NCBI RefSeq assembly: GCF_032362555.1
Contig: NC_083532.1
Location: 1,687,001-1,751,000, forward strand
Source: Amyelois transitella
Lineage: Eukaryota > Arthropoda > Insecta > Lepidoptera > Pyralidae
DNA: 64,000 nucleotides
Direction of reading: 5' to 3'
In this document: one piece after another, positions 1 through 12,422 of the stretch
Numbering within the stretch: position 1 is the first letter of the stretch
Layout: every line of letters starts with the position of its first letter
Translations under genes and position numbers: made by a program
Notes under the pieces: model-generated
Told to the model about the DNA's origin: nothing
Databases searched by the model: none
What the model saw: the letters and a program-made list of their open reading frames with translations, nothing else

Positions 1-186
1 AGGAACAAAGTTTAATACTTAATAAAAGTACTAGGTATTTTGAAGTTAAGCAAAACTTAGAGTAAAAAGTATAAATTCGACGACCACCATACAAAAAAAA
101 CAATCATAAAACCACATGTACCTACTTAGATATAATAAAAAATGGAGTCCTCATTTTTTAAATAAGTAGTTCGATTTTTAACATAA

Positions 187-511
187 CATACATATAATCA
201 CGTCTATAGCCCTTGCGTAGACAGAGCCAACAGTCTACATGGTTTAATGATAGAACATGGGTACCTACATACAAATATATTATGGTCACGTCTATATCCC
301 TTATGGGCTAGACAGAGCTAACAGCCTTGAAAAGACTTGGCTTAATGATAGAATTGAGTATTCAAATAGTGAGAGGTTGCTAGCTTATCGCCTAAAAAAA
401 ATAATTCTAAGTTTGTAAGCTTATCCCTTAGTCGCCTTTTACGACATCCATGGGAAATAAATATGGAGTGGCCAATTCTTTTTTGTATTGGTGCCCGGAA
501 CCACACGGCAC
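187..511 (-). mobile_element. SINE-A copies (one 3' fragment, one near full length)
   Basis: Family consensus in sense: GTGCCGTGTGGTTCCCGGCA start, CATGGATGTCGTAAAAGGCG middle, GGCTCTGTCTACCCC and GACGTGATTATATGTATG end, about 260 bp. A fragment (187-255) precedes a near-complete copy (266-511). Confidence 0.8.
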
Positions 512-884
512 TGATTAATGATAGAATTGAGATTTAAAACAGCCTCGCGAAACGCCGCGTCACATACACTCCCGTCTCAAAGCAAACAGGAGAGACTTGC
601 GCCCGACACTCCGCTTTCGCGGGACATTGCCTAACAACATTGTGGCTTATTGAAAAATCGTTTTATACTGTTGACGAATAAATATTTCGATAAAAATTAA
701 TTTTGACAAGAACATTTAATATGACATTATTTTAATTTTCATTTCAATTTAAATTTTCGTTTAATTAAATTTTCTGTATTTTTGCATGCCATGACTGGTT
801 AAATGCGCGTAATATATATGCTTTGTAACACCTATAATTGTACCGCATTTATAGCAAATAAAGTATTTGTATTTGTAACAAAAT

Positions 885-1047
885 AGACCCCGTCAAAAGT
901 ACCCGAAACCGCCGAGCCTGCATGAAGAGAGTTATGAATGTGGATGAAGCGAAGGAAATATGCAGAGATCGTGGCAAGTGGAAAGAGGTAGTCTCTGCCT
1001 ACCCCTCCGGGAAAGAGGCGTGATTTTATGTATGTATGTAGACCCCG
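885..1047 (+). mobile_element. RTE-like LINE, 5'-truncated 3' end
   Basis: Codes the C-terminal LINE peptide with [11 protein letters not shown] and a TGA, then TTTTATGTATGTATG. Confidence 0.75.
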
Positions 1048-2657
1048 TCAATCAGGGAATTATTTGCTGTCACCCGGGGTGTATCTGTAGCGATAGATTT
1101 AAAGCTTACTTAATTGAAGGTGAAACGCAGTCAGAGTAAGAGAAAAGGGGAATGGATATTAGATTGGATTGTATAAGGTGAATAGAAACATGTAAGATCA
1201 CATATATTTCTAACACCCATTTATTCCATGTTTCAAGTAAATAAAGAATATTTCATTTCATTTCATTTCGAACAAACGGGCAAAAAACAATAAACTTGAC
1301 TCTTGTCAAACAGACATTTTTAAAATTTACTTGTCCGCCGAATTTATGGCGGGACGGAGTTCCGCGTATGAGTTTTTATACATACGGTTGTTCGTTTGTT
1401 ACTAACATATAATATTATTTATTAAAAATTATATTATTTAAAACTATTAAAATATGAAAATCCCTACATATCGTCCCGGGTCCCTTTTCAGCCCTTCGCT
1501 GTTACCGGATAATGAAGAAGCAAAGCCTTCAAGACACAGCGCACTCGATACATAACTGATGAACCTGATCCTGTGCTTAATAGTTTTTTCTTAATAAATT
1601 TTGTTCTATACACTTACTATCCTATCTAGTCAAATCGCCGTTACTAATGAATATTCATACATTCCCCAATTAGTTGGCCGGTTGTCAATAAATTAATCAG
1701 CGTAGGTGTAAATTGCAATTAAAAAGTTACGAAATCGCGTTCGAATTTTAAAAATCAGCAATGGCGGTGGCGCCGACCTCGCCAATCATGCGTCTCATTC
1801 GCCCGCTCACTCGCAAAGAGAAAATGACATATGAATTGATAGATCATTCTTTGTGTAATATATTAAGGCTATATTACACATGTAGGTGTTTTGTTAAAAA
1901 AAGCACCCGCGTTTTCACTCGCGTGTTAATTTTTGTATGTACGTAAATTTAAAGGTAATTTTAATTCCATCAAAATATAGCAGCTGAACGTGGCCTTTAG
2001 TCTTTTCGAGACTGTTGGCTCTGTCTTCTCCGCAAGGGATATAGACATGATTACATTATATACATCGAAGTTCGTTCACTAGGTACTTTTAATTTGAAAG
2101 TGTAAGACACATACAGATAGAACCTAAGTTAATTTGCAGGATTCGCATTTATAATAGTCGTATAATTTCTCTTCTCGCGAGAAGTCCGTGATATTTTCTC
2201 TTAGTGCACTCCTAGATCACACAAAGAATGTCAGTCAGTCAATCAGTTAGTGTTATTTTTTAAACTTTGACTAGCGACCCGCCCCGCCTTAGCACTGGTA
2301 GAATTTATTCATATAAACCTTCGTCAGAAAAATTGTCTTTCCAACGACTTTCCGAGATTAGTGCATACATACAGACAGAGAACATACTTTATAATATAGG
2401 TATTATGTATCTATAATGATTATGATAGTAAGCACAAAAACGAAATTGGTCATAATTACAATGAATGTAAGGTCCTTTATAGCGGCAGCCATACAAAACA
2501 TTTGTTATACAAATTAGTGGTAAGTTAGCCATTGTTACGATTTTAATCTCAGCTTGTTGACAAAGGCCATTAGTTTGGTGTGCTTACAAAGCTTTGGCCA
2601 TGAGTACAAATACTTTTATGTGACAAGCTTATTCATGCGTAGCTATTTGTTAGCCTA

Positions 2658-2870
2658 ATCAAATTGGACCACTTCATCTCTTTCCCCAGGATGTCGTAAA
2701 AGGCTATGGGATAGGTTAATAAACTTGAGATTCTTCTTTTAAGCGATGGGCTAGCAACCTGTCGCTATTTGAATCTCAATTCTATCATCAAGCCATAAGC
2801 TGAACGTAGCCTAACAGTCTTTCAAGACCACCAGTAGTCTATACCTAAAGGATAAATATTAGACGTGAGC
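2658..2870 (+). mobile_element. SINE-A, diverged and 5'-truncated
   Basis: Starts at GGACCACTTCATCTCTTTCC and runs to the TAGACGTGAGCATG end without a clear ATGT tail. Confidence 0.65.
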
Positions 2871-3082
2871 ATGTCAATGAATGCTTTTTACTAATGCACG
2901 TGTAGAAAAACATTATATGTGATGGAATTAAAAATACTGATACCTACTTAATTGTAGGATTCCAAAATTTAAACTTAAAACTAAATAATAAAACTGCTTA
3001 AAACCTTATCAATTGATCACTCTTTAACCTACAATTTGGCATTAGAAGGTCTACCACACCGAGCTCTCTTTTCACGCCAATC

Positions 3083-3893
3083 TATACTAATATTATAAAG
3101 CTAAAGAGTTTGTTTTGTTTGTTTGTTTGTTTAAACGCGCTAATCTCAGGAACTACTGAACCGATTTGAAAAATTCTTTCACTGTTAGATAGTCTATTTA
3201 TCGAGGAAGGCTATAGGCTATATTTTATCCCGGATTTCCTACGGGAAACGTCAACAATGCAGGTGAAAGTTGAATGAGTCGGCCATCTGCGAGTTTTCCA
3301 CGCGAACGCTGCGCAAACCAACAAAGATACCTATAGTAAAACAATGTACTAAAGATGTGAAGTGCTCATTTTTTGCCACAAAAAAGTCCGCGAGAGCATA
3401 TATCTATCTCTTAAGGTTTACTTACAATAACCACTTTTATGTTCATTTTTTAAGATTATATTTTCATTATAAACATAAGTTATTTTGAAACCAATTTTCT
3501 TTAATTCAGTATTAATCCTTATCCAAATAAATATGTTTATTACTTTCGGCTTTTCGTGTAGACTAAAATTGCCATTTACAGTATATAAATCAGACGAATA
3601 GGTTTTGAGATATAGTCGTTATAAGCAATTTGCAGCAAAACATTTAATACGACGAACCAGCGTTCTTTCTAATACACGTACAGCCTGTAAGATCCCACTA
3701 CTGGGCAAAGGCCTCTCATCTCACTATAAACGGTCTCCGTTCCGTCACGGGTAATGATGTGGGCCAAGTCATCGCCAAGTCGCATAACAATTAGCAGCTA
3801 TAATTGATAAAGCCGAGGAGGATGTTTGCAAAAATAAATATGATGCCCAAAATAACTATTCCACGTGGACGAAGTCGCGGGCACAGCTAGTAT
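3083..3893 (+). mobile_element. Helitron remnants upstream of the gutted LINE
   Basis: A 5' end (TCTATACTAATATTATAAAG at about 3083) and a 3' end (CGGACGAAGTCGCGGGCACA then GCTAG at about 3870) are separated by diverged DNA. No host gene is seen here. Confidence 0.65.
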
Positions 3894-4012
3894 TCCATAC
3901 AAACAGTGCGCACGCGGCTTCGCACGCGTATAACAAAACTCCCGCTTAATTCCGTTCCCGAGGGAATTTCGAGAAATCCGCACTTAATGCAACCCTAGAC
4001 CACATAAGGAAT

Positions 4013-4185
4013 TTACTTACAGACATAAAATCACGTCTCTTTTCCGGAGTAGTAGGCAAAAACTACATCTTTCTACTTGCCACGATCCCTTCATCATTCT
4101 TCGGTTCATCCACATTCAAAACTATCTTCATGCAAACGCGGTGGTTACCGGTACTTTTGACCTCTGCCCTTTCGCCATGACGTCG
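4013..4185 (-). mobile_element. RTE-like LINE 3' fragment
   Basis: Same terminal segment in reverse orientation, diverged, beginning ACATAAAATCACGTCTC. Confidence 0.65.
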
Positions 4186-4499
4186 GGTTAAAGAAATCTT
4201 TATTCTCATAAGAAAAATATTCACTTACATGAGAACTTAGAATCTAGGCTTAGAATATACAAATGTAGGTATGTCGTTGCGTGCAAGATGCAGTATAAGT
4301 ACATTTAAAGGTAAATTGACAAACAGTTTAGTTTATAATTAATAAAAAAAAAACATGTATGGTAGTAAGGTAATCATTACAACCGGACTGCTCACCAAAC
4401 ACTGGTACTAAGCAGCGATGTTTTATGATCGCAATAATACAAAGATAAGCACGACTAGATGTGACTAGCGTGCTGTGTTATAAAGTTGTTACGATATGA

Positions 4500-6560
4500 G
4501 TAAAATTTTTTAAATTTGGTGTATAATAATAAATATATGTGTATTTAAATTTAAATATATATATATATACACGTTTTGTTTTATAGTATATAAAATATTA
4601 TAGTAATAAGGTATCTGAAAAATGAAGTAACCAATTATTGTGGCGAATTTAGTTAGTATTAAGTATGTAAGTTTTAAGAAGTCTTTTAAATGTTTTTGTA
4701 CTTTTGAAATTTTTTATACTATTCTGTAATTTGATATATAGCTGGACACTGTCATATGTTACATTATTTTTACCATATTTTGTTCGTGGAAGACGCAAAA
4801 TTAACTTATTGGAATTTCTTAGTCGTCTTAGATAGGGATGTTCGTAATTAGTTTTATAAGTAATACTACTCAATATCTCTTTCCATAAGATTTTCTTCAT
4901 TAGGATGCATGAGTAATATTTATTATATGTTTTGTTTATGTCCATTATTTTGGTTTCTTTGTATATTTTTATTGTCAGCGTTAGGTAATCGCAATGAAAT
5001 AGTGTTTTAACCATTTTAAGATCTTTGAATGCCTTGGAGGTTAGTTTTGGCCGCGGATCCCCAGAGTTCAATCAAATAATCAATGTGTGGCTTCACCATA
5101 GAATTGTATATGTTGTATCGTACATTAAGTGGCAAACATTTAACTATCCCGCGAAGGGCACCTGTTAAGGATGATAATTTTGATTTAATATTTTTAATAT
5201 GATATTTCCATGAGAGTCGATTATCCAAAGCTAATCCTAAAAAATTTTTCGCTATCTGATTTATTAATTGGTATATTATTAATTTTTCAATGATGTAAAA
5301 CTTTGTATCTTATACCATTAAAAATTTGGTTTATTATTGTAATTGAGTTTGTCGTAGGTAGTAAGAGTATGGTATGTTATCTCTGATTGGGAGTTCTGTC
5401 CTTGTCAAAGTTTTTTGAAGAGATTTGAGTAATTTGAGGCATGCCCTTTATATATTTGATGGTTAGATTATTTTCTCCATTTGTGGTTCGAAGAGCAAGT
5501 TCATGTTTCAAATCTTTAAATCTGGATTGCTGGTAAGGTGTATGGTCAGGGAAAATTTTGTATTCGGTGTTATTAATTTTGCTTCTATAACGGAGTATCC
5601 GTCTGGCCGTTTCTTCATTTTCAAAGCAAACCTTAATTGGACGGGTTTTGTCTGGGTTGTACCTACCAACACGCATAACTCTAATAGAATCACAGCGGTC
5701 CTCTATAATATTTTCAATAACGCTGTTTACTTCTGCCTTATCGATATCTCGACGTTCTTTGCTATCACTAGATTTTGGCTCTGGGATACCTGCTATAATT
5801 ATGTTCTTTTTCCTAGAATTTTGATCATGAAATTCAGCTAGAAGTTTTTCACATTGCGGGACTTTGTGGAGTGAGCTATTTGATATTTTCAATGAATGTA
5901 CATCAGACTCCAACAAGGCAAGTTTTGTATCTGTGCTTTGAATGGAATTTACAACGCTTTTTATTTCTTCCTTAATCCCTGTCTGTTCCTTGTCCAACTT
6001 TGCTAACTTTTGTTCATTTAAGTTTAAGCCTTTCGTGATATCGATCATCTGGTCTTTGATTGTTGCAATGTCTTCTTTGATTTTTGCATTACTTTCGTTT
6101 TGCGCACTGATAGATGTTTGCAATAAATCCATAATTGCTGTCATTTGTGTTTGCATACTTGTAAGCTGCGATCGGACGTCATCATCCTCCACCAAATGTT
6201 TCCGCTTATTTCGAAATGTGATAGTTGATGCTTCGGACACAGATGGACTAGACATACCTGCAGTAGATAAGTTTGGTTGCGATCCACTGCGCTCAACGTT
6301 CATGCCACTTCTAGTAGGCGATCGATGTATGTTCATGTTGGTGAGTAACTTCCAACTTCACACAGCGGAGTGCGGGGAGCACGCTCAATTAAAAATAGCC
6401 ACAAGTAACTGATGTCCGTCAATGTTAACACTGTCTTAACTTAATGCAATAAAGTTCAAAACAATTAACGACTTGATTAAATCATTTTAAATAATTTTGC
6501 TACACGTCTGTTCTGCACGCTTAGCGAACGACGAGTACGACGAACGAATTTAAAAACTAC
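4500..6560 (-). mobile_element. Gutted Jockey/CR1-like LINE: ORF1 kept, most of ORF2 deleted
   Basis: ORF1 (6336-5377) is open for 319 codons, with a coiled-coil-like middle and a C-terminal block containing KKNIIIAGIPEP, as in LINE ORF1 proteins. Directly after it lies only the C-terminal part of a reverse transcriptase ORF (about 5250-4649), starting near LALDNRLSWKYHIKNI and broken by a frameshift near 5020-5070. Around 2 kb of endonuclease and polymerase sequence is missing, so the copy is dead. The 5' leader extends to about 6560. Confidence 0.8.
5377..6336 (-). pseudogene. LINE ORF1 protein, 319 aa
   Basis: The frame is intact and highly charged. A Ser/Thr-rich N-terminus is followed by QLTSMQTQMTAIMDLLQ and other heptad-rich stretches typical of an ORF1 coiled coil. 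The C-terminal half carries the RRILRYRSK and FPDHTPYQQSR blocks seen in L1- and CR1-type RNA-binding ORF1 proteins. It is not a host gene, because the linked reverse transcriptase fragment on the same strand follows at once. Confidence 0.75.
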
Positions 6561-6669
6561 TCACGATCACGGATATGCTTGTCTTTATTAAGGTCATGAA
6601 GAGTCCGAAAAATACCTTCTGTGAATTAGGTACATAAGTTAAATTAGTAATACGTAAGAGAAAACATTT

Positions 6670-6800
6670 TGAGGAAACCTGCATACTCAGGCAACCATGA
6701 GCCTATGTGGGTTTATGTACCCATAGAGGTTGCAGAGGTCAGATTTAGATGGAAGTCGCTTCGTCTAAAAATCTGACTCACCCAATCCAGGATCTCTGAT
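6670..6800 (+). repeat. Family F repeat copy upstream of KTI12
   Basis: GAGGAAACCTGCATACTCAG and CTGACTCACCCAATCCAGGA match the copy at 58.4 kb. No gene is present between the LINE and KTI12. Confidence 0.65.
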
Positions 6801-7004
6801 CAAGGATATAACCATTGTTTAAGTAAGACTTATGTTTTTATATCCGGTTCACGTAACTGTAACAAATTAAGAAAAAAAAAGAATGTCATCACGGGAAAAT
6901 ATGCTATATAAATAGTGATTAAATTTCAATTTGACTTTGATTGACGTTTGCGACCTACAATAAAAAACAGCTGTCTGTTTATTTATCACTAAAATTACTT
7001 GAAA

Positions 7005-8527
7005 ATGCCCTTAATTATAATTTGTGGAACACCAGTAAGTGGGAAAACAACTAGAGCTAAAGAACTAAAAGAGTATTTTGAGAAACAACATTCAAAAAGT
7101 GTCGCAATTGTGTCGGAAGATGAAAGCATAAAAAAGTTAGGTTATACCAAAAATGAGACCTATTTGGATTCCCAAAAAGAGAAAAGGGTGAGGAGCTACC
7201 TCAAATCGGAAGTTATACGGATTATAGGAAAGGATAATGTTGTTATTTTGGATGGAAGTAATTATATCAAGGGTAAGCCACAAAACTGACAAAGCAATCA
7301 ATCGCACCTCTCACTAAACAACCATCACGACCCTTTCCTTGAACGGTAGGCAGCGGCTACATCTTTCCACTTGCCACGATCTCTGCATATTTATTTTGCT
7401 TCATTCTCATTCATCATTTTCTTATGCAAGCTTATTAGGCAAGTGTACTCTTGTCCACTTGCCGACCTGCAGAATCTCTCCATATTTGTCTAAGGCTTAG
7501 TAGGAAAGAGCCAAAATTCCTATTCAAACTATCCTTGTACATTGGCTAAGTCAACCTGCTCCTTTATTCTTTTAACTTTTTTAATAAATGAGTATAAACA
7601 TTTTTAGGCTATCGCTATGAACTGTATTGTGCATCGAAAGCGTCAAAGTCAACACAATGTACAGTCTACACAATAAGAAACCACGAAGAGGCCTGGGCGG
7701 ACAATCAGAAAAGACCCGAATCTGAAGAACCATACACAGAAGAAGTGTTTAATGCTTTGAGTAGATTACGGTAATTAACATTACGATTACAGACATCTTT
7801 TAAGTCTATTAACTCTATCTACCCCTTCAGGGCTATAGAAGTTATTTTCTGTTACATAGATATTTTTCAATCAGACATATCAAGATTCCTTAAATAAACT
7901 TGTTTTAGGTTTGAAGAGCCAAACTCGAACAACAGATGGGATAGTCCATTGTTCACGGTACAACCCGCAGACACCCTCGATTTGGACTCCGTATACAAAG
8001 TGTTGTTTGAAAAGAAGCCACCTCCGCCTAATATGAGCACTCAAAATGTAAGTTGTATACCTTATAGAGGTTAGTTCAGAAGTTTTAACCTGTTAAATGG
8101 AACAATGAATGATGTTTTCCCTGGAAAATGGATAAACTCAGTTTTGTATTCTATATCAAAATCAAAAAATACTTGTATAATTTTAAAGGGACAGAAGCGG
8201 AATGTGTTTTTTTTATACTTTGTCATTTTATTATGTATTTTACAGCCACCGCTAAGCTCAACAAACTTCCTGTACGAACTAGACAAAGTGACTCAAGAAA
8301 TCACTCAACAGATACTAGAGGCGAAGAGGCTCAACCAATCCGACGTCAGATTCCCCTCGTGGGGGTGCTCCCTGGACGCCGGCGGCTTACACCTGGCCAC
8401 TCCACAGAGCATAGCACGGCTACGGAGGCAGTACCTAACGTATGCGAAGCAGAATTATGCAGGAGAAAATAGGGATAATTTAGCTAAGTGTTTTGTAAGA
8501 TATCTTAATAATACGCTTGCGGAATGA
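7005..8527 (+). CDS. KTI12: KTI12-like Elongator-associated P-loop protein, 4 exons, 283 aa
   Basis: Exons 7005-7272, 7608-7770, 7909-8047 and 8246-8527 join in phase (852 nt) with GT-AG introns. The protein opens with a Walker A loop (GTPVSGKTT, residues 8-16) and has a Walker B-like stretch (VVILDG) followed by NYIKG and then YRYELYC across the first junction, as in KTI12 proteins. The family (KTI12/PSTK-like) associates with Elongator and is needed for wobble-uridine modification of tRNA, acting mainly in the cytoplasm. The ATG at 7005 is preferred: it has A at -3, and the frame extends only two codons further to a TTG. At 283 aa it is slightly shorter than the yeast and human proteins (just over 300 aa). 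Intron 1 holds LINE debris (7320-7560). The gene converges on CARNMT1. The assignment is from remembered family motifs, not a search. Confidence 0.9.
7320..7560 (-). mobile_element. Diverged RTE-like LINE fragments in KTI12 intron 1
   Basis: CTACATCTTTCCACTTGCCA and CATTGGCTAAGTCAACCTGC match pieces of the copy at 52.4-52.9 kb. Heavily rearranged. Confidence 0.55.
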
Positions 8528-8625
8528 TTTAATTGTTTTTTTTAGTCAACCGTGTTTGAGAAAGGAGTGTGTGTAGATGGAAATGATTAAGGGAAATATA
8601 GACCATGTCTAAATGTAGGTGCCAA

Positions 8626-8631
8626 AATAAA
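8626..8631 (+). promoter_or_regulatory. Poly(A) signal of KTI12
   Basis: AATAAA about 100 nt after the KTI12 stop codon, in AT-rich DNA. It gives a short 3' UTR. Confidence 0.55.
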
Positions 8632-10239
8632 ATGTTATTTATTACAAGTATGAGATTGTGTGTACAGGAATAATTTATAAAAAAAAATTCCTAATGACAC
8701 AACTAGAAGTGAAAAATTAAACAGCATAAAAGCCTTGGTTTCTAGGCAATATTTATTCCGTTTTTTTTTAATCTCCAAAAATATTTAGTCATCATTTGTG
8801 TCAGTATAACTGTCAGCATCTTCGAGAACCTCAAAGACAAGAGTTATCATTTTTACATATTCATTCACATTTATTGTACTCGTAAACCCCAGGAGAAGCA
8901 CAGAATTATTAAATAAAAAACGAATAAAATCCAATAAACAAATTTATAATATAATCTCATGTACTTACGTATACTCTAAACAACATAACAGCTAAAAGTC
9001 TTCAGCGATGTACAATATCGCCTTGCGCTTTTTAGACCTTACAGTAACTATTTTTAAGTCTTCTTGTGGACCTTTGGACGAAATAAATATTCATATGTGT
9101 AATAACTATTATAAACTATAAAATCCCTTGACACAATTTTGTCATAGTATTAAGTATTGTACTATGTACTCAAACCCTTTTATTTGATACCCATATTGAG
9201 GGAGTCGTTACCAAAACTATGTCATCCGACATTTTGTGACGGCGGCCATCTTGGATCGATATCCTTCAAACAAGAAACAGTTCATCTATTCATAAACTAT
9301 GATGCCACGGACAGGTAAAACTTAACTATATATAACACACCGTCGTCTTTTTGTCAGAGGGTTAAAATTACAGTAACATTATAAAGGACAGAGTTGCACA
9401 AAGAAACGATAGTGACATTTATTCCAAACCTATCTAATAATTAAAAAATACTCTCCTCTAATACATGAAAACAGTCAACTTTCTAACATTCTATCTTTCC
9501 AAATATATTTTTTACACTAATTTAATACCTCATCCAATACTGCTACTTTGACAGAAACTAAAGCACAATATTTATTACTGTTTATAGGCGCAAGGCGACA
9601 TAATTTTTATTTAATACTTTATACATACATTTTTACAAGAATATTCAAACTCATTCAAAATAATATTAAATTGCTAATCTTCATATGAAAATCTTATGTT
9701 TCGGAGTTAAGACAATTCAAACCGCTGGACCACGAAATGTAAAATTTAGCATGTAAAGATTTCCCGAAATTGCCGTGGAACGGAAATAATATTTTGTTTA
9801 ACGCGGGAGGAACCGCGGGCGAACATTAGTTTTACTATAAAGCTGCCATTTTGTAAGGAAAATGACAATGAATTTGAATACTCTGGTAATTTTCATACTT
9901 TGAAAGTGAAAAAAAAAACAAAATGTAAAATAAATTACATTTTTATTCCTAATTTTTTTAGGATATTTTTTTTAAATAGTCATCTCTTTCAAAAAGTAGT
10001 TTACATACAGTCATTATTACACATTTACTGAACATAACAGTATACTAATACTAACAAAGATGAAAAAAGCAGGTAAGATACGATAGGGCCGGACCATAAA
10101 CATAATAAATGTTCCTTTTTCCCTTACTTTTTTTTTTCAGACAATAGGCATGATGACAAATTTTTGTTTAGTGAAATATTCGCATCAATCTTCAAAAAAC
10201 TGCCTGAGATATAACGAAGCACATAACACATTACTTGTC

Positions 10240-10395
10240 ATCATACCTATTCTTGCATACGTCTTTCCTTTTATCCATTTTCATAACTCTTCATGCAAGC
10301 TCGTCGGTTTAGGATACTCTTGACCTGATCTTGCCCCAGGACGTCCCCAATCTGATCAAGATACGTTCGTCTAGGCCTTTTTAATTATTTATGTG
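10240..10395 (-). mobile_element. RTE-like LINE fragment
   Basis: CTCTTGACCTGATCTTGCCC and ATCAAGATACGTTCGTCTAG match the longer copy at 52.5 kb. Confidence 0.6.
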
Positions 10396-11047
10396 AATAA
10401 ATTTAAGTATTTTCAAATGTATGTATGTATTTACATTTTTTAATTTACAAAAATCACATTTTTGTACGTTTATAAATTATAAATTTAAAACATTCTAACA
10501 TTAACAATAGATTGAGAAATCACAAAGGAATGATGAATCTTTTTGAAGTGGGTTAAAAAGCATTAATTACCAAATTCGTCTAAATATTATATGCCTAAAT
10601 AGGAGGTCGGTGCGAGTAAACGCGAATTTGTATGGAATTGTATTAATGCCATCGCGTTACCACTAGATGGCGCAGATTAAATCACATACAAACTCACATT
10701 TTTTATGTAAATAATAATAATCGACACATTTCGATTTATTACTTACATTTCACTATTATTCTAACCAAAATTACGTTAAAAATTGTGAACGAAAAAAGGG
10801 CGTCAAAAGCAACTGTCGCCCTGCTAACATCACAGGTAGGGCCGGCACTGCACATATCTATGGGGCGGATTATATCAAATATTACATTTATAAACGTGTA
10901 CTTTTATATCTGAGAGCTCCTACATACAGTCAAACAAAGCCTTTAGGCCTTGTAATAAAGTAGAACACCACTTCGTCTCAAAGGCTCTATAACCAATGAA
11001 GACTATAAAATAGACAAATTGCGCACGCGTTTCTATTCATAAGCCAT

Positions 11048-11113
11048 TTTAGATGACTCTTTGAAAATTGTGTTATATAATCATATAACACAATTTTCAA
11101 AGAGTCATCTAAA
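11048..11113. repeat. Perfect 31-bp inverted repeat with 4-nt loop
   Basis: 11048-11078 and 11083-11113 are exact reverse complements around AATC. RNA from either strand would form a 31-bp perfect stem. It lies 3' of CARNMT1, possibly within its 3' UTR. No flanking duplication was recognised. Confidence 0.85.
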
Positions 11114-11254
11114 GCAAAAAAAAGTGTATTTACGTCAATCTCATAAAAACGCATAGAAAGAACCTTCTGTAAAAACCATTCCGACAAAAGTTGACTTGCG
11201 TTACCTTAATATGTCAGTGGGCTACACGCACATGTACTTTAAACAGGGAATATT

Positions 11255-11475
11255 TAGGACCACTCCATCTCTTTCCCATGGATGTCGTAAAAGGCGACTA
11301 AGGGATAGGCTTATAAACTTGGGATTCCTCTTTTAGGCGATGGGCTAGCAACCTGTCACTATTTGAATCTCAATTCTATCATTAAGCCAAATAGCTGAAC
11401 GTGGCCATTCAGTCTTTTCAAGACTGTTGGCTCTGTCTACCCCGCAAGGGATATAGACGTGACCATATGTATGTA
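11255..11475 (+). mobile_element. SINE-A inserted in the CARNMT1 3' tandem repeat
   Basis: Lacks the first ~35 bp; the rest matches well and ends GACGTGACCATATGTATG. Confidence 0.8.
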
Positions 11476-12079
11476 TCTTCAATCATTATTCATCCTTTGG
11501 ACCAACGTCTTGCGTTATCTATACCTTTATATGTCAGTGGGTTACATAAATAAGTAATTAAATCTAAACACAATAAGTTTTTCTGTAGACATATCGCAAA
11601 TAAAAATAAATGTCTTTCAATTATATTCACCTTATTGTCCAATGTTGACTTGCGTTGCGTTATCTATTTCTTTTTATGTCAATGGGTTTCATACAAATAT
11701 TATATTATGAAAACGCAAACAAAATTTTTAAGTGAACCTTTATTCACCCTTTTCGACCAAAGTCTTGGTTTATCTACACCTTTTACATATCGGTTGATTA
11801 TGCACACAATTTGTTAACACAATAAGGTTGTTTGCAAACAAAACGCGCTCAAAAATATTTTTCCATAGATGTGTAAATATTCTTTTTTTTTAAATTATTT
11901 CAACCAAAGGCATGCGTACCTTTGCATGCCAGTAGCTATTCATAAATAGTTCAATATAAACACGACAAGGTTTCCTGCGAACAAAGCGCGAATTAAAATC
12001 CTCGCTTCCTATTATTCACCATTTCGACCAGTCTTGCTTTACCTACACTTTTATAATGTCAATGGGCTACAAATAAAAA

Positions 12080-12305
12080 TCTATACTAATATTATAAAGC
12101 TGAAGAGTTTGTTTGTTTGAACGCGCTTATCTCAGGAACTACTGGTTTGAAATGAAAAAATATTTTTATAACATCACGCTGCAACTATAAGGAGCAAAGA
12201 AATAATGTAAAATGTGTTAAAAACGAGGAAATTATTCATCCTTGAGGGCTCAATGATGCCCAAAATAACTATTCCACGCGGACGAAGTCGCGGGCACAGC
12301 TAGTA
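12080..12305 (+). mobile_element. Helitron in the CARNMT1 3' repeat
   Basis: TCTATACTAATATTATAAAG to GCGGGCACAGCTAGT, inserted in one unit of the degenerate tandem repeat. Confidence 0.85.
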
Positions 12306-12422
12306 TTTTATATGAACGCGAATAATATATTTAGTTGTACCATTATACGCCCTTTTCGACAAAATTCTTGCGGTATCTATACCATTATATGTCATTGGGT
12401 TACATACATAAATAGTTTCAAT

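Larger units (their letters stand above)
520..3080. other. Left-end region without a supported gene
   Basis: Holds a LINE end (885-1047), a second LINE-like tail with (ATTTC)n at about 1240-1269, SINE-A fragments (1990-2055 and 2658-2870) and a reversed Helitron-like end (2266-2350). A CpG-richer patch at 535-630 has no recognisable coding content. The 61-codon frame at 1761 is unsupported. Confidence 0.5.
8640..11185. other. Convergent intergenic stretch between KTI12 and CARNMT1
   Basis: No supported gene. AT-rich, with one CATTTGATACCCAT-type repeat unit (9180-9250), a LINE fragment (10240-10395) and the perfect hairpin at 11048. Confidence 0.55.

Noticed and set aside
1761..1946. 61-codon frame starting MAVAPTSP
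   Set aside because: Short, no homology recognised and no supporting signals.
4649..5228. Two minus-strand frames as host genes
   Set aside because: They are frameshifted pieces of the same LINE reverse transcriptase C-terminus.
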